A DNA stretch of 64,000 nt from Arthrobacter sp. MYb229 (GCF_002975405.1 NZ_PCPS01000002.1:310001-374000); one strand, 5' to 3'; shown: positions 17,090-26,873, counted from the stretch's first letter. Program-made: numbers and translations. The notes: a model not told the origin generated them from the sequence alone.

Positions 17090-18700
17090 CTACATCCGGA
17101 ATAGGCCGAAGGAGGTCTCCGGCAATGGTTGACGGGCGCAGACGTCCAGGGCCAGGCCCAGGACCCGGCGGGTATCGGCCGGATCGATGACTCCGTCGTC
17201 CCACAGGCGTGCGGTGGAGTAGTAGGGGTTTCCCTGGCTCTCGTACTGCTCACGGATGGGCGCCTTGAAGGCCTCTTCGTCTTCGGCGCTCCAGCTTCCG
17301 CCCGAGGCTTCGATGCCGTCGCGTTTGACCGTGGAGAGCACGGAAGAGGCCTGGTTTCCGCCCATCACCGAGATGCGCGCCGCCGGCCACATCCACAGGA
17401 AGCGCGGGGAGTAGGCCCGGCCGCACATCGAGTAATTTCCGGCGCCGAAGGATCCGCCGATCACCACGGTCAGCTTGGGCACGCGTGCGGTGGCTACGGC
17501 GGTGACCATCTTGGCTCCGTGCTTGGCGATGCCATCTGCCTCGTAGTCGCGGCCCACCATGAACCCGGCGAGGTTCTGCAGGAAGAGCAGCGGAATGCCG
17601 CGCTGGTCGCAGAGCTCGATGAAGTGCGCGCCCTTCAGCGCGGACTCGGAGAACAGCACGCCGTTGTTCGCGATGATGCCCACCTGGTGGCCGTGGATAC
17701 GGGCGAAGCCGGTGACCAGGGTGGTGCCGTACTCGGCCTTGAATTCATGGAATTCACTGCCGTCGACCAACCGCGTGATGACTTCGCGGACGTCGTAGGG
17801 GGCATTGACGTCTACCGGCACGCAGCCGGCCAATTCGCTGGCCGGGTAGCGCGGCTCGGCCACCTGCTCGGCGATTCTCCAGGCCGGGGCGGGATTCTCC
17901 GGGAGCGTGGAGAGGATGTCGCGGACGATCATGAGCGCATGTTCGTCGGTTTCGGCCAGGTGGTCCACCACTCCGGAGGTTTTGGCATGCAGATCCCCGC
18001 CGCCCAGCTCCTCGGCGGTAACGATTTCGCCGATGGCGGCCTTCACCAGGGGAGGGCCGCCGAGGAAAATGGTTCCCTGGTTGCGCACGATCACCGTTTC
18101 ATCGCTCATCGCCGGGACGTAGGCGCCGCCGGCGGTGCAGGAGCCGAGCACCGCGGCGATCTGCGGGATCTTCTTGGCCGACAGGTTCGCCTGGTTGAAG
18201 AAGATCCGGCCAAAATGCTCGCGGTCCGGGAAGACCTCGTCCTGCATGGGCAGGAACGCTCCGCCGGAGTCGACCAGATAGACGCAGGGCAGGCCGTTTT
18301 CCAGCGCGATCTCCTGGGCGCGCAAATGCTTCTTGACGGTGATCGGAAAGTAGGTGCCGCCCTTGACCGTGGCGTCATTGGCGATGACCAGCACATGCCG
18401 GCCGTGCACCAGCCCAACGCCGGCGATCATGCCGGCGCCCGGGCTCGCCCCGTCGTACATGTCCTCGGCGGCCAGCGGGGCGATTTCCAAGAAGGGGGAG
18501 CCGTCGTCCAGGAGCTGGTTGACGCGGTCCCGGGGCAGCAGCTTGCCGCGGTCCACATGGCGCTGGCGGGATTTCTCGGATCCGCCGCGGGCGGCGCGCT
18601 CCAGGCGGCGGTGGAGCTCATCGGTGAGCGCCGTGTATTCGGCCGCGTTGCGCTGGTAGGCAGCGGAGCTGGTGTCGAGCTGTGAGTGCAGGGTCTTCAC
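17090..18700 (-). CDS. Acyl-CoA carboxylase beta subunit (carboxyltransferase)
   Basis: A 536-residue carboxyltransferase of the AccD1/MCC-beta type: [14 protein letters not shown] near the start, the acyl-CoA half with [35 protein letters not shown], and the carboxybiotin half with [26 protein letters not shown] and [15 protein letters not shown], all typical of methylcrotonyl-CoA carboxylase. The catalytic oxyanion glycines are present. It follows the TetR gene by eight bases and precedes the alpha subunit, so the holoenzyme is co-expressed. Confidence 0.92.
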   Translation of the reverse strand: MKTLHSQLDTSSAAYQRNAAEYTALTDELHRRLERAARGGSEKSRQRHVDRGKLLPRDRVNQLLDDGSPFLEIAPLAAEDMYDGASPGAGMIAGVGLVHGRHVLVIANDATVKGGTYFPITVKKHLRAQEIALENGLPCVYLVDSGGAFLPMQDEVFPDREHFGRIFFNQANLSAKKIPQIAAVLGSCTAGGAYVPAMSDETVIVRNQGTIFLGGPPLVKAAIGEIVTAEELGGGDLHAKTSGVVDHLAETDEHALMIVRDILSTLPENPAPAWRIAEQVAEPRYPASELAGCVPVDVNAPYDVREVITRLVDGSEFHEFKAEYGTTLVTGFARIHGHQVGIIANNGVLFSESALKGAHFIELCDQRGIPLLFLQNLAGFMVGRDYEADGIAKHGAKMVTAVATARVPKLTVVIGGSFGAGNYSMCGRAYSPRFLWMWPAARISVMGGNQASSVLSTVKRDGIEASGGSWSAEDEEAFKAPIREQYESQGNPYYSTARLWDDGVIDPADTRRVLGLALDVCARQPLPETSFGLFRM

Positions 18701-18708
18701 TGGGTTCC

Positions 18709-19362
18709 TTAGCTGACGGTCTGCTGGGCTTGGATGGTGGCCGGTTCGCTCGCGAGTCGGCGTGGAATGGCCAATAGGTCGCCGAGTTGCTGCGGCGCTT
18801 CGGTGACCGCAAGAATTCTGTAGGCCATGGCAACGAAGTTTTGCTGGACTTGGCTCAGGCTGAGCCTGCCGTCCGGGCGGTACCAGTGGGCCACGCCGGT
18901 GCCCATTTCCATCACCGCAAGTCGTGCCATGGTCAGGTCATCGGTGGCGAATTCGCCGGCCGCCTGGCCGGCAGCCAGCACCTTGGAGAAGAGCGATTCG
19001 TAGTGGTCCCGGAGTGCTTGCATTTGTTCCTGCGCCGGACCGGTCAAGGCGCGCATCTCGTATTCGGCGACACGCGCGGTGAGCGGATTGGTGGCGGTGA
19101 ATGCCACATGGAAAGCGATCAGCCTCGCGAGCTGCCGGGTGGGTTGTTGCTCGCCGGCGATTGCTGCGCGGCCGCCGGCGATCATGGCGTTCAGGCAGTC
19201 GGAGATGATCCGCATGAGCAGATCCTGCTTGCTGCCGACATAGTGATAGAGGGTGGCCGAGTTGATGCCGGCCGCGGTGCCCAGTTCCCTGATTCCCGTG
19301 GCGGCGAAGCCCTGCTGGGCGAAGCGTGCGACGGCCGCTCGCTGTACCTGGTCGATGTCCAT
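18709..19362 (-). CDS. TetR-family regulator of the carboxylase operon
   Basis: The 217-residue protein starts with a TetR DNA-binding domain (about residues 8-55: [20 protein letters not shown] then [18 protein letters not shown]) followed by a helical ligand-binding domain. It is the first gene of the operon and begins 25 bases after a large palindrome (19387-19428), which is its probable operator. The expected ligand is an acyl-CoA of branched-chain catabolism, by analogy with similar operons; that is inference. Confidence 0.88.
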   Translation of the reverse strand: MDIDQVQRAAVARFAQQGFAATGIRELGTAAGINSATLYHYVGSKQDLLMRIISDCLNAMIAGGRAAIAGEQQPTRQLARLIAFHVAFTATNPLTARVAEYEMRALTGPAQEQMQALRDHYESLFSKVLAAGQAAGEFATDDLTMARLAVMEMGTGVAHWYRPDGRLSLSQVQQNFVAMAYRILAVTEAPQQLGDLLAIPRRLASEPATIQAQQTVS

Positions 19363-19386
19363 GCTCTTGAATCGCTTTCGCCCAAA

Positions 19387-19428
19387 GACTGAGAGTCAAT
19401 CAATCAATCGATTGATTGACTCTCAGTC
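19387..19428. promoter_or_regulatory. Large palindrome, probable TetR operator
   Basis: Perfect 19-base inverted repeat, arms 19387-19405 and 19410-19428, spacer AATC. The inner sequence also forms a second dyad centred three bases away (10-bp arms made of CAATCAATC and its complement, meeting at 19409/19410), because of the ATCA repeats. It lies 25-66 bases upstream of the tetR start. Confidence 0.8.
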
Positions 19429-19484
19429 AAGTCGGAAATGCGAGCTGTGTCAAGGGTCACTTTAGCCAGTGCGGGGAGAAGGCT

Positions 19485-19524
19485 GCGGGCCGGGCCAAAT
19501 GCTTGCGCATTCGGCCCGGCCCGC
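19485..19524 (-). terminator. GC-rich hairpin after the alpha-glucosidase gene
   Basis: Twelve-base inverted repeat GCGGGCCGGGCC (19485-19496) / GGCCCGGCCCGC (19513-19524); the loop can pair further through AATGC/GCATT. It lies just past the stop at 19548 on the minus strand. Confidence 0.75.
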
Positions 19525-19547
19525 GGATTTGTCGGAAAGCTCCTCGT

Positions 19548-21209
19548 TTAGCGCTGGCGCAACCACACGGTGGTTGCCGCGGGAAGCTGGCCTGCTGCAT
19601 CCAGCGGACCGCTCGCCAGCAGGACTTCACCGGCCGGCAGCTGCTGAGCCTGCGCGGTGAAGTTGGTGAAGCTCACCCAACCATTCGGCCGGGAAAAGCC
19701 GAGCGTGCCGGACTCGGTCGCCAGCCAGGAGAGCGATTCGTCGCTTTGCAGCTCGCGGCGCAGCTTCAGTGCCTCGCGGTAGAGTTCCAGCGTCGAGCCC
19801 TCGACCCCGGACTGTGCCGCTACCGCGTACCGGCCAAAATCCTTTGGCTGCGGCAGATGCGCTTCGCCGGAGCCGAACCCGAAGGAGGAACCGCTCGCTT
19901 CCCAGGGCAGCGGGACGCGGCACCCGTCACGGCCGACTTCCACTGCCTTATTCCTGAAGAATGCGGGATCCTGGCGCTGCTCATCCGGAATGCCTGTCAC
20001 CTCCGGAAGTCCCAATTCCTCGCCCTGGTACAGGTAAGCGCTGCCGGGCAGCGCCAGCTCCAGCAGGGTCGCCGCGCGAGCGCGGCGCAGCCCCAGCTCC
20101 ACATCCACCCGGGCGGGATCCGCACCCTGCAGCAGCCAAGTCTTCGCTGCGTCCGGATCGCCGGTTGCTTCCAGCCCATAGCGGGTGGCGTGGCGAACCA
20201 CATCGTGGTTCGAGTACACCCACGTGGTCGACGAGCCGGCGGCGGAAGCCTGAGCGAGGTTGAAGGAGATGATCTTCTTGAACGCCTCGGCTTCGAAGTC
20301 CGCCTGCAGCAGATCGAAGTTGAACGCTTGGCCCAACCCGGTGGCCCGGGCATAGGCAGGGCGGCGGTCGGCATTGGTCCACGCTTCGGCGACCGCAATG
20401 CGCGGTGGCTCGTATTCGTTGAAGACCTCACGCCATTCGGCGTAGACCTCATGCACCTCGTCGCGATCCCAGATCGGATGGGTGCCGTCCCATGGGTGGG
20501 CGTCGAGTTGTGCCTTATCCGGCAGCTCGGTCAACGGGATGTCCTTGGTCAGCGCGTGGGCCACATCCACGCGGAAGCCATCCACCCCGCGGTCGGACCA
20601 GAATCTCAAGGTCTTGCGGAAGTCTGCGCGGACTTCTTCATTGGACCAATTGAAGTCCGGCTGTTCCTTGGCGAAAAGATGCAGGTACCACTGGCCGTCG
20701 CCCACGGCGGTCCAACCCGGTCCGCCGAACAAGGATTCCCAATCGGCCGGCGGCAGCTCGCCATCCTGGCCCAGGCCGTCACGGAAAATATAGCGCTCGC
20801 GCTCGGCCGATCCCTTCGGTGCGGCGAGCGCCGCCTTGAACCACTCGTGGCGGTCCGAGGAATGATTCGGCACGATATCCACGATGACCCGAATGCCTGC
20901 AGCGTGCAGCGCAGCGGCCATCCGGTCAAAATCCTCCAACGTGCCCAGGCGGGGATCAACATCGCGGTAGTCGTCCACGTCATAGCCGCCGTCGGCGAGG
21001 GCCGAGGGGTAGAACGGGGAGAGCCAGACGGCATCGATTCCGAGCTCCTTCAGGTAGGGGACCTTGGAGGTGATGCCGGGCAGGTCGCCCAGGCCGTCGC
21101 CGTTTGCGTCGGCGAAGCTGCGCGGGTAAATCTGATAGACGGCGGCCTGGCGCCACCAGTTGGCATCCGGCGAAAGGCCGGCGGAGTTCTGCATATCTTG
21201 CAAGGTCAT
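19548..21209 (-). CDS. Alpha-glucosidase, GH13
   Basis: A 553-residue GH13 enzyme with YQIYPRSFADANGDGLGDL, DIVPNHSSD, the nucleophile in DGFRVDVAH (D215), acid/base in VAEAW (E275) and NHD at 334-336. This pattern fits alpha-1,4/1,6-glucosidases of the oligo-1,6-glucosidase/AglA type acting in the cytoplasm on imported maltose, isomaltose or similar alpha-glucosides. GGAAGGAAG precedes the ATG. It is last in an operon with a binding protein and two permeases, consistent with hydrolysis of the transported sugar. Confidence 0.92.
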   Translation of the reverse strand: MTLQDMQNSAGLSPDANWWRQAAVYQIYPRSFADANGDGLGDLPGITSKVPYLKELGIDAVWLSPFYPSALADGGYDVDDYRDVDPRLGTLEDFDRMAAALHAAGIRVIVDIVPNHSSDRHEWFKAALAAPKGSAERERYIFRDGLGQDGELPPADWESLFGGPGWTAVGDGQWYLHLFAKEQPDFNWSNEEVRADFRKTLRFWSDRGVDGFRVDVAHALTKDIPLTELPDKAQLDAHPWDGTHPIWDRDEVHEVYAEWREVFNEYEPPRIAVAEAWTNADRRPAYARATGLGQAFNFDLLQADFEAEAFKKIISFNLAQASAAGSSTTWVYSNHDVVRHATRYGLEATGDPDAAKTWLLQGADPARVDVELGLRRARAATLLELALPGSAYLYQGEELGLPEVTGIPDEQRQDPAFFRNKAVEVGRDGCRVPLPWEASGSSFGFGSGEAHLPQPKDFGRYAVAAQSGVEGSTLELYREALKLRRELQSDESLSWLATESGTLGFSRPNGWVSFTNFTAQAQQLPAGEVLLASGPLDAAGQLPAATTVWLRQR

Positions 21210-21270
21210 CTTGCTTCCTTCCGGAAATGTTGTCTGCTTCTAAATGTAGATGGTTCAGGGGAGGGGCGGC

Positions 21271-22146
21271 TTAGGATTTCACCGCCCCTTGGGTGAGCCC
21301 GGACATGACCCAGCGTTGGGTGAACAGGTAGGCCACGATGCTTGGCGCCATCGCCATCAGGTAGGAGGCGAAGGAGACGTTGTAGTTATTTGAGAACTGG
21401 GTCTGGAAAAGCTGCTGGACTACCGGCAGGGTCTGGTCGGCCTGTTCGGCAATGATCAGCGAAGGCATCATGAAGTCATTCCAGGAGGCCAGAAACGCGA
21501 AGATCGCCACGGTGGCACTCATCGGCGCCATCATCGGGAAAATGATCCGCCAGTAGGTGGTCCAGGTGCCTGCGCCGTCGATGCGGGCGCTTTCCTCCAG
21601 CTCTCCGGGCAGGCCGCGCAGGAAGGCGGTGAAGAGCAGGACGTTGAAAGACAGCCCGAACATCACGTGCAGAATGGCTACGCCTACCGGGTTATCCAGC
21701 CCGAAGAGTCCGGTGAGCTTCACCTGGGAGAGCGCGAGCACCGGAAACGGGAGGAACATCGCGGCCAGCAGGTAGTAGAAGCTGAGCCGGTAGAGGCGCT
21801 TATGCCAGTTGCGGTGAATCGCATAGGAAGCCATGGAAGCGAGCATCACTCCGCCGAGCACCGTGGCCAGGGTGATCAGCAGCGAGATGGTGAAGGCGCG
21901 GGGGAAATTGACCAGCTCCCAGGCCGCGGTGAAACCCTCGATGGAGAACGGGCGCGGGAGCGAGAAGGCTTTCCCGTCAACTGCTTGAGCGGCCGACTTG
22001 AACGCCATGGAGACGGTCACGAACAAGGGGATGAGCACCGTGAGGGCGCAGGCCACCAGCACTCCGGTGGCCCACCAATTGATGCGTTCGCGTCCAATTC
22101 GTGCGCGGGAACGCTTGTTCAGCCGTTGCTGGAGGGTAACGCTCAT
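21271..22146 (-). CDS. Sugar ABC transporter permease, MalG type
   Basis: A 291-residue permease with six helices and the EAA loop near its C-terminal third (ELEESARIDGAGTWTTYWRIIFPMM, about residues 183-207) that contacts the ATPase. It belongs to the MalG/CUT1 group. Its start overlaps the other permease by four bases (22143-22146). No ATPase gene is in the operon; actinobacterial CUT1 systems commonly share an MsiK-type ATPase encoded elsewhere. Confidence 0.9.
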   Translation of the reverse strand: MSVTLQQRLNKRSRARIGRERINWWATGVLVACALTVLIPLFVTVSMAFKSAAQAVDGKAFSLPRPFSIEGFTAAWELVNFPRAFTISLLITLATVLGGVMLASMASYAIHRNWHKRLYRLSFYYLLAAMFLPFPVLALSQVKLTGLFGLDNPVGVAILHVMFGLSFNVLLFTAFLRGLPGELEESARIDGAGTWTTYWRIIFPMMAPMSATVAIFAFLASWNDFMMPSLIIAEQADQTLPVVQQLFQTQFSNNYNVSFASYLMAMAPSIVAYLFTQRWVMSGLTQGAVKS

Positions 22147-23069
22147 TTGGCCACTCCCTTACTTGTCAGGCGCAGCTGGAGCAGCGCGATCATCAGCGAA
22201 ATGAGGAAAAAGACGGTGGCGTTGGCCATCTGGTAGGCGTAATCGCCGCGTTCAAATCCGGTGAAGATGGTCATGGCGATGGAGCGTGTGGCTACTCCCG
22301 GTCCGCCATTGGTCAGGCCGACGATGATGTCATAGGCACCGAGGAAGTTCTTGAAGCCAATGATCATGTTGATTCCGATGTACCCCACCATGAGCGGCAA
22401 GGTCACCGCCTTGAGCTGCCCGAAGGCGCTGGCTCCATCGAGCGAGGAAGCCTCGTAGAGGTCATAGGGAATCGCCATCAGCCCGGCTATGTAGATCAGC
22501 ATGGCCGACGGGATCGCCTGCCAGGCGGTGACGATCACGATGGAGATCCAGGCGTAGTCGGGGTTGGCCAGAATTGAGGACTTCAAGAAGTCCAATCCGA
22601 TGGTTTCTCCGAAGGCCGGCAAGGTGTTGGAGAAGACGAAATTGAAAACGTAGGCGATCACGATGCCCGAAATGACCATGGGCATCACGAAGATGGCCCG
22701 TAGCGCGACCCGCGCACGGATCTGCGCGGTCAGCCCGATGGCGAGCAGAAAGGCGATGAGGTTGGTGATGATCACGGTGATGAATGCGAAACCAAGGGTG
22801 AAGCCGTAGGCGCCGATGATGGCCGGGTCGGTGAACAGAGCCAGGTAGTTGGTCAGGCCAATGATCTGGTAGTCGCCGAAGCCGACCGAGTCGGTGAAGC
22901 TGAAGAACATGCCCATCAATGCGGGAACCGTAATGGCGATGGTGAAGCAGATCAGCGCGGGAAGCAGGAATGCCAGATAGGTCCATTCGATACGCCGGCG
23001 CCGTGGCGGGCGCGCAGGCGCGGCGGGTTGAGCTTCGGGCGTGGGTTTGATTGAGGTCGTCAGAGCCAT
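22143..23069 (-). CDS. Sugar ABC transporter permease, MalF type
   Basis: A 308-residue CUT1 permease with a positively charged N-terminus (PPRRRRIEW), six helices and the EAA-type loop (DLYEASSLDGASAFGQLKAVTLPLM, about residues 203-227). It forms the channel with the MalG-type partner. It lies between the binding protein gene and the second permease gene in an alpha-glucoside operon. Confidence 0.9.
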   Translation of the reverse strand: MALTTSIKPTPEAQPAAPARPPRRRRIEWTYLAFLLPALICFTIAITVPALMGMFFSFTDSVGFGDYQIIGLTNYLALFTDPAIIGAYGFTLGFAFITVIITNLIAFLLAIGLTAQIRARVALRAIFVMPMVISGIVIAYVFNFVFSNTLPAFGETIGLDFLKSSILANPDYAWISIVIVTAWQAIPSAMLIYIAGLMAIPYDLYEASSLDGASAFGQLKAVTLPLMVGYIGINMIIGFKNFLGAYDIIVGLTNGGPGVATRSIAMTIFTGFERGDYAYQMANATVFFLISLMIALLQLRLTSKGVAK

Positions 23070-23086
23070 GATTCGTCCTTAGCTGA

Positions 23087-24361
23087 CTAGCCGCGCTGGG
23101 CTAGTCGAGCCCAGTCCGCGTCGAGGGTGGCCAACGTCTGTTCTACGCTGCTTCCGGTCACGAGGCCCTGCATGTAGTTCTCGAAGGGGATGGTGCGCGG
23201 GATGGCGGTGGAAACTCCCTGGAAGACCTTGCCGCGATCGATATAGGGCTGCAGCTGCACCAGGCGTTTGTCCTTGGCCGGAGGGGAGTCCGAGCGCACT
23301 CCGAAACCGAGGGCCATCTCGTTATAGGGGTTCTGGACTTCGGGCCGGCAGAGGAATTCGAGCAGTTCACGCGCTTCATCCTGGTGCTCGGACTGTTCCG
23401 GGATCCAGAGCGCCAGGTCGATATTGACGCGGACCTTCAGATCGTCCGGATCCTCGGTCATGGGCAGCGGGAAGGTGCCGATATTGGCGCTGGGGTTGGT
23501 CTTGGAGATTTCGGGCAGTGCCCAGGGGCCTTGGAGGTACATGGCCGCTTGGCCGTTGGCGAAGGCGAGGTTGCCGTCGCCGTAGCCGCGGTTCGCCGCA
23601 TCCTTATTGGAGAACTTGGCCAGTTCCTGCATGCGCAGCAGCGGGTCGGTGAAGGCCTGGGAGAAGGACAGTTCGGAGCCGGGAGTGAAATCCGCGCCGA
23701 CGCTTCGCAGCGCGGCGAAGAATTTGTTGATGTCCACGGCTCCGCCCAGGGTGTAGTCCGCCAGTCCCTGGGATGCGGTCCACGCGTCCTTGAAGGTGGA
23801 GTAGATCGGGGTGACCTTCAGGTCCACGAGCTCTTCGCATAACGCCACGAATTCCGAGTAGCGCTGCGGGATGGCCAGGTTGTGCTTGGCGAAAATATCC
23901 TTGTTGTACAGGACAGCGGCACCCATCATCGAGTAGGGCAGCACCGAGGTGCGCCCCGGGTAATCCGGATAGAGCGCGAGCAGTTCGTTGACGAAGGGAG
24001 CGTTCATCTGGACCTGTGGCAGATCCGAAAGGTCCGATAGCGCGCCGCGTTCCTGGAAGCGTGCCATCTCATAGTTGTAGTTCAAGCAGCCAAGATCCGG
24101 CGGGTCGTTGCGGGCAAAGGCCGCCGAGAGTCCGGCCGTCACTTCGTGGACCGCGGATATGGAAGATTGGGCGCCGTTGAACTCGCTGAGCAGGTCGCGG
24201 AAGTAGGGGACGACCTCCGGCTTTGACTGGTTGAATCGAATCGAGGTGCGAGTGCTGGTAGCGCCGCAGCCCGCGAGCATCAGGGTCCCTGCGGCTGCCA
24301 AAGACGAGATGAATGTTCTGCGGGACAGGGCTCTGGACAGCGTGGTAGATCCTATGTTCAT
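23087..24361 (-). CDS. Alpha-glucoside-binding lipoprotein (ABC, family 1 SBP)
   Basis: This 424-residue solute-binding protein begins with a twin-arginine-like lipoprotein signal (SRRTFISSLAAAGTLMLAGC), the lipid anchor being the cysteine of LAGC at about residue 32. The mature part is a family 1 extracellular sugar-binding protein. The ATG at 24361 is chosen over the longer frame because GGAG lies seven bases before it. It heads the alpha-glucoside operon, divergent from the ROK regulator, with an inverted repeat in the 84 bases between. Confidence 0.87.
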   Translation of the reverse strand: MNIGSTTLSRALSRRTFISSLAAAGTLMLAGCGATSTRTSIRFNQSKPEVVPYFRDLLSEFNGAQSSISAVHEVTAGLSAAFARNDPPDLGCLNYNYEMARFQERGALSDLSDLPQVQMNAPFVNELLALYPDYPGRTSVLPYSMMGAAVLYNKDIFAKHNLAIPQRYSEFVALCEELVDLKVTPIYSTFKDAWTASQGLADYTLGGAVDINKFFAALRSVGADFTPGSELSFSQAFTDPLLRMQELAKFSNKDAANRGYGDGNLAFANGQAAMYLQGPWALPEISKTNPSANIGTFPLPMTEDPDDLKVRVNIDLALWIPEQSEHQDEARELLEFLCRPEVQNPYNEMALGFGVRSDSPPAKDKRLVQLQPYIDRGKVFQGVSTAIPRTIPFENYMQGLVTGSSVEQTLATLDADWARLAQRG

Positions 24362-24410
24362 GGGTATCTCCGACGGTCGAATGAAGTGGGTCACTTTATT
24401 TTCTCAGTAA

Positions 24411-24425
24411 ATTTAGCATCTAAAT
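24411..24425. promoter_or_regulatory. Candidate ROK operator
   Basis: Perfect inverted repeat ATTTAG-cat-CTAAAT in an AT-rich divergent intergenic region between the binding-protein gene and the ROK regulator gene. ROK repressors often bind AT-rich dyads of this kind. Confidence 0.5.
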
Positions 24426-24445
24426 AAATATCCGTCTATACTCAA

Positions 24446-25657
24446 ATGGTGAAATCAATGACCGATTCCAGCAACCAGCATTCCGCGACGGAGCCCGGCG
24501 CCACCTCCATGCGACGCCTGAATACCCAAAAGGTCCTCAAGGCGACCTGGGATCGCGGGCTGGTGACCGCCAGCGAGCTCATCGAGCTCACCTCGCTCAC
24601 CCGGGCAACCGTGCTGAACCAGGCAAAAGAGCTCGTGGCCACCGGCTGGCTGCGTGAAGCGGAGGACACCCGTGCCGCCGGAGCATACTCGAAAGGCCGT
24701 CCGGCCCTGCGTTATGAACTCGACGCCGCCAAATCGGTAGTCGCCGGAATCGATGCCGGCCAACACCGGATCTCGCTGGCGCTCGCCGACCTGCGCGGCA
24801 AGGAGATTGAACGCCGGTCCCTGAGCGTGGAGCCGGGCGCATGCGGGGAAGAGCGGCTTCGCATCACCGAGGAACTTCTTCGCGGAACCCTGGAGAAGCA
24901 CGGAGTTCAAAAGCTCGGCGCCCTGGTTATCGGGGTCCCCGCTCCGGTGGATTCCGGTGGTTTTTCGCCAAAGGTGGCCGATGGCTTCTGGGCCGCGATG
25001 AACCCGGACTGGCGTGCGCAGCTGGCGGAATATACCCACCTGTTCTCGGTTGAAAACGACGCGAACCTGGCGGCGGTGGCGGAACTTGGACTCGAAGAAT
25101 CCGATTCCTTCGCCGCGCTGATGGTCGGCGAACGATTCGGTGCCGGAGTGGTCATCGACGGGCACCTGTTGCGCGGAACCCACGGGCTAGCCGGAGAGAT
25201 GCGCTTCCTTTCGCATGTCACCGGGGTGGGCGATGCGCTGGGGCTTGGCTACCTCGCACGAGAACAAGCGAGGCATGCACTGGCAGGCGGGGCCGAAAGC
25301 TCGCTTCGGCGGATTCCCGCCGAACTGGTGCGCGCCGAGGATGTTTTCCAAGCGGCCGCGCAGCAAGATCCGTTGGCACTGGAAATCCTGGAATCGCTCG
25401 GGCGGCGGCTGGCAAAGGTCGTGGCCGTGATTTCCGGTTTCGCCGGGCTGCAGAAGGTCATTCTCTCGGGTGCCATGGCGGGAATCCTGCAGCCGGTGAT
25501 CGATATCGCCGACCGTGAATTAGCCAGGGAACCAGAGCTCACCTGTGTGCAGTTGGCCGTTTCCGAGCTGGGCGCGGAGGTGGCATTGCAAGGGGCCATC
25601 TCGCGCGGCATCGAATTGGTCCGGGCAACCGCGCCCTTCGAAACGCAGAACCGATGA
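24446..25657 (+). CDS. ROK-family transcriptional regulator
   Basis: The 403-residue protein has an N-terminal winged helix-turn-helix (about residues 25-75, LNTQKVLKATWDRGLVTASE then RATVLNQAKELVATGWL) and a C-terminal ROK sugar-kinase-like fold (VVAGIDAGQHRISLALADL, then GAGVVIDGHLLRGTHGLAGEM). It probably represses the divergent alpha-glucoside operon and senses a sugar. The ROK zinc-binding CxCGxxGC motif is not evident after GLAGEM (the sequence continues RFLSHVTGVGD), so the fold's metal site looks lost. ATG 24458 is an alternative start. Confidence 0.85.
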   Translation: MVKSMTDSSNQHSATEPGATSMRRLNTQKVLKATWDRGLVTASELIELTSLTRATVLNQAKELVATGWLREAEDTRAAGAYSKGRPALRYELDAAKSVVAGIDAGQHRISLALADLRGKEIERRSLSVEPGACGEERLRITEELLRGTLEKHGVQKLGALVIGVPAPVDSGGFSPKVADGFWAAMNPDWRAQLAEYTHLFSVENDANLAAVAELGLEESDSFAALMVGERFGAGVVIDGHLLRGTHGLAGEMRFLSHVTGVGDALGLGYLAREQARHALAGGAESSLRRIPAELVRAEDVFQAAAQQDPLALEILESLGRRLAKVVAVISGFAGLQKVILSGAMAGILQPVIDIADRELAREPELTCVQLAVSELGAEVALQGAISRGIELVRATAPFETQNR

Positions 25658-25664
25658 ATTCCCG

Positions 25665-26873
25665 GTGACCCCGACCTCCATCGATAGCGCCGACCGCCGG
25701 GCGCGCGGCGCGGTATCGGCCTTGTTTCTGACCAATGGTGCGTTGTTCGCAAATATGGCGCCGCGCCTTCCCGAGCTGAAGGACACTTTCGGGCTGGGCG
25801 AAGCGGCCTACGGTTTTCTGGTGATCGCCTGGCCGGTAGGCGCAATCATTGCCGGCCTGGCGGCCGGCTGGCTCATTCGCCGCTTTGGCTCGGCGCTTGT
25901 GGCCGTGGCCGGAACCATGCTCACCGGAGCTGCGCTGCTCGGCGCCGGCTCGGCCCCGAGCCTCGCGCTGCTCGCCGCGGGCTTCCTACTCGGCGGCGCA
26001 ATGGATGCCATCACCGATGTGGCGCAGAATTCCCACGGGCTCCTTGTGCAGCGACGCTATGGACGCTCGATCCTCAATTCTTTCCATGCATTGTGGTCGG
26101 TGGGCGCCGTCCTTGGCGGTTCCATGGCCGCCGGAGCCATGGCGTTGAACCTGTCGCTGAGCGTGCACTTGGGCATCTCGCTGCTGATATTCGCGGCCGT
26201 CGCCTTGACCGCCCTCAAATTCTGCCTTCCCATGGGAAAACCGCAAGCCGGACTCGAAGAGGTATCCGAGGACCGCCCTGCCGATCCCTCCCCGGGCACC
26301 GCGCGCACGGCGCGCAACCACACCCTGTGGATCATGGTCGCGTTGGTGCTGATTTCCACCGCGGGGGTCATGACGGAGGACGCGGGCAACTCCTGGGCCG
26401 CGCTGTATCTTGCCGATTCGCTGGGGACTTCGGCCTCTTTCGCGGCGCTTGGCTATATTTCGCTCGTCGGCGCCCAGTTTGTGGGTCGAATTCTTGGCGA
26501 CGGCATGGTTGACCGCTTCGGACAGCGTTTGGTCGCCCAAATGGGTGCCGTCTGCCTCATCCTCGGCATGGGGTTGGCGCTCGCCTTCCCGTCGGTGCCG
26601 GGAAGCGTGCTGGGTTTCGCGGCTGCCGGATTTGGCGTGGCGACCCTGGTTCCGGCCGCGATGGAACATGCAGACAGGCTGCCGGGCCTTGCCCCAGGCA
26701 CCGGGTTGAGCGTGGTCTCGTGGCTGATGCGTCTGGGATTCCTGATCTCGCCGCCGCTGGTTGGATTTGTTGCCGAGGGCTGGGGGCTTCGAGCCGGGCT
26801 GTTGCTCGTCCCGCTGGTGGGCGTCATCGTGCTGTTGTGCTCGCCGGTGCTGCGGGCAAAAGCACCGCGCTAG
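25665..26873 (+). CDS. MFS transporter, probable sugar or drug efflux type
   Basis: A 402-residue twelve-helix major facilitator (ALFLTNGALFANMAPRLPELKDTF at the start, GRILGDGMVDRFGQRLV as the central loop motif). The GTG at 25665 begins seven bases after the ROK stop; the longer frame upstream overlaps the ROK gene and is unlikely. Co-transcription with the ROK gene suggests a sugar-related role (related proteins include fucose/YbjJ-type permeases), but the substrate is not visible. Confidence 0.8.
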   Translation: MTPTSIDSADRRARGAVSALFLTNGALFANMAPRLPELKDTFGLGEAAYGFLVIAWPVGAIIAGLAAGWLIRRFGSALVAVAGTMLTGAALLGAGSAPSLALLAAGFLLGGAMDAITDVAQNSHGLLVQRRYGRSILNSFHALWSVGAVLGGSMAAGAMALNLSLSVHLGISLLIFAAVALTALKFCLPMGKPQAGLEEVSEDRPADPSPGTARTARNHTLWIMVALVLISTAGVMTEDAGNSWAALYLADSLGTSASFAALGYISLVGAQFVGRILGDGMVDRFGQRLVAQMGAVCLILGMGLALAFPSVPGSVLGFAAAGFGVATLVPAAMEHADRLPGLAPGTGLSVVSWLMRLGFLISPPLVGFVAEGWGLRAGLLLVPLVGVIVLLCSPVLRAKAPR

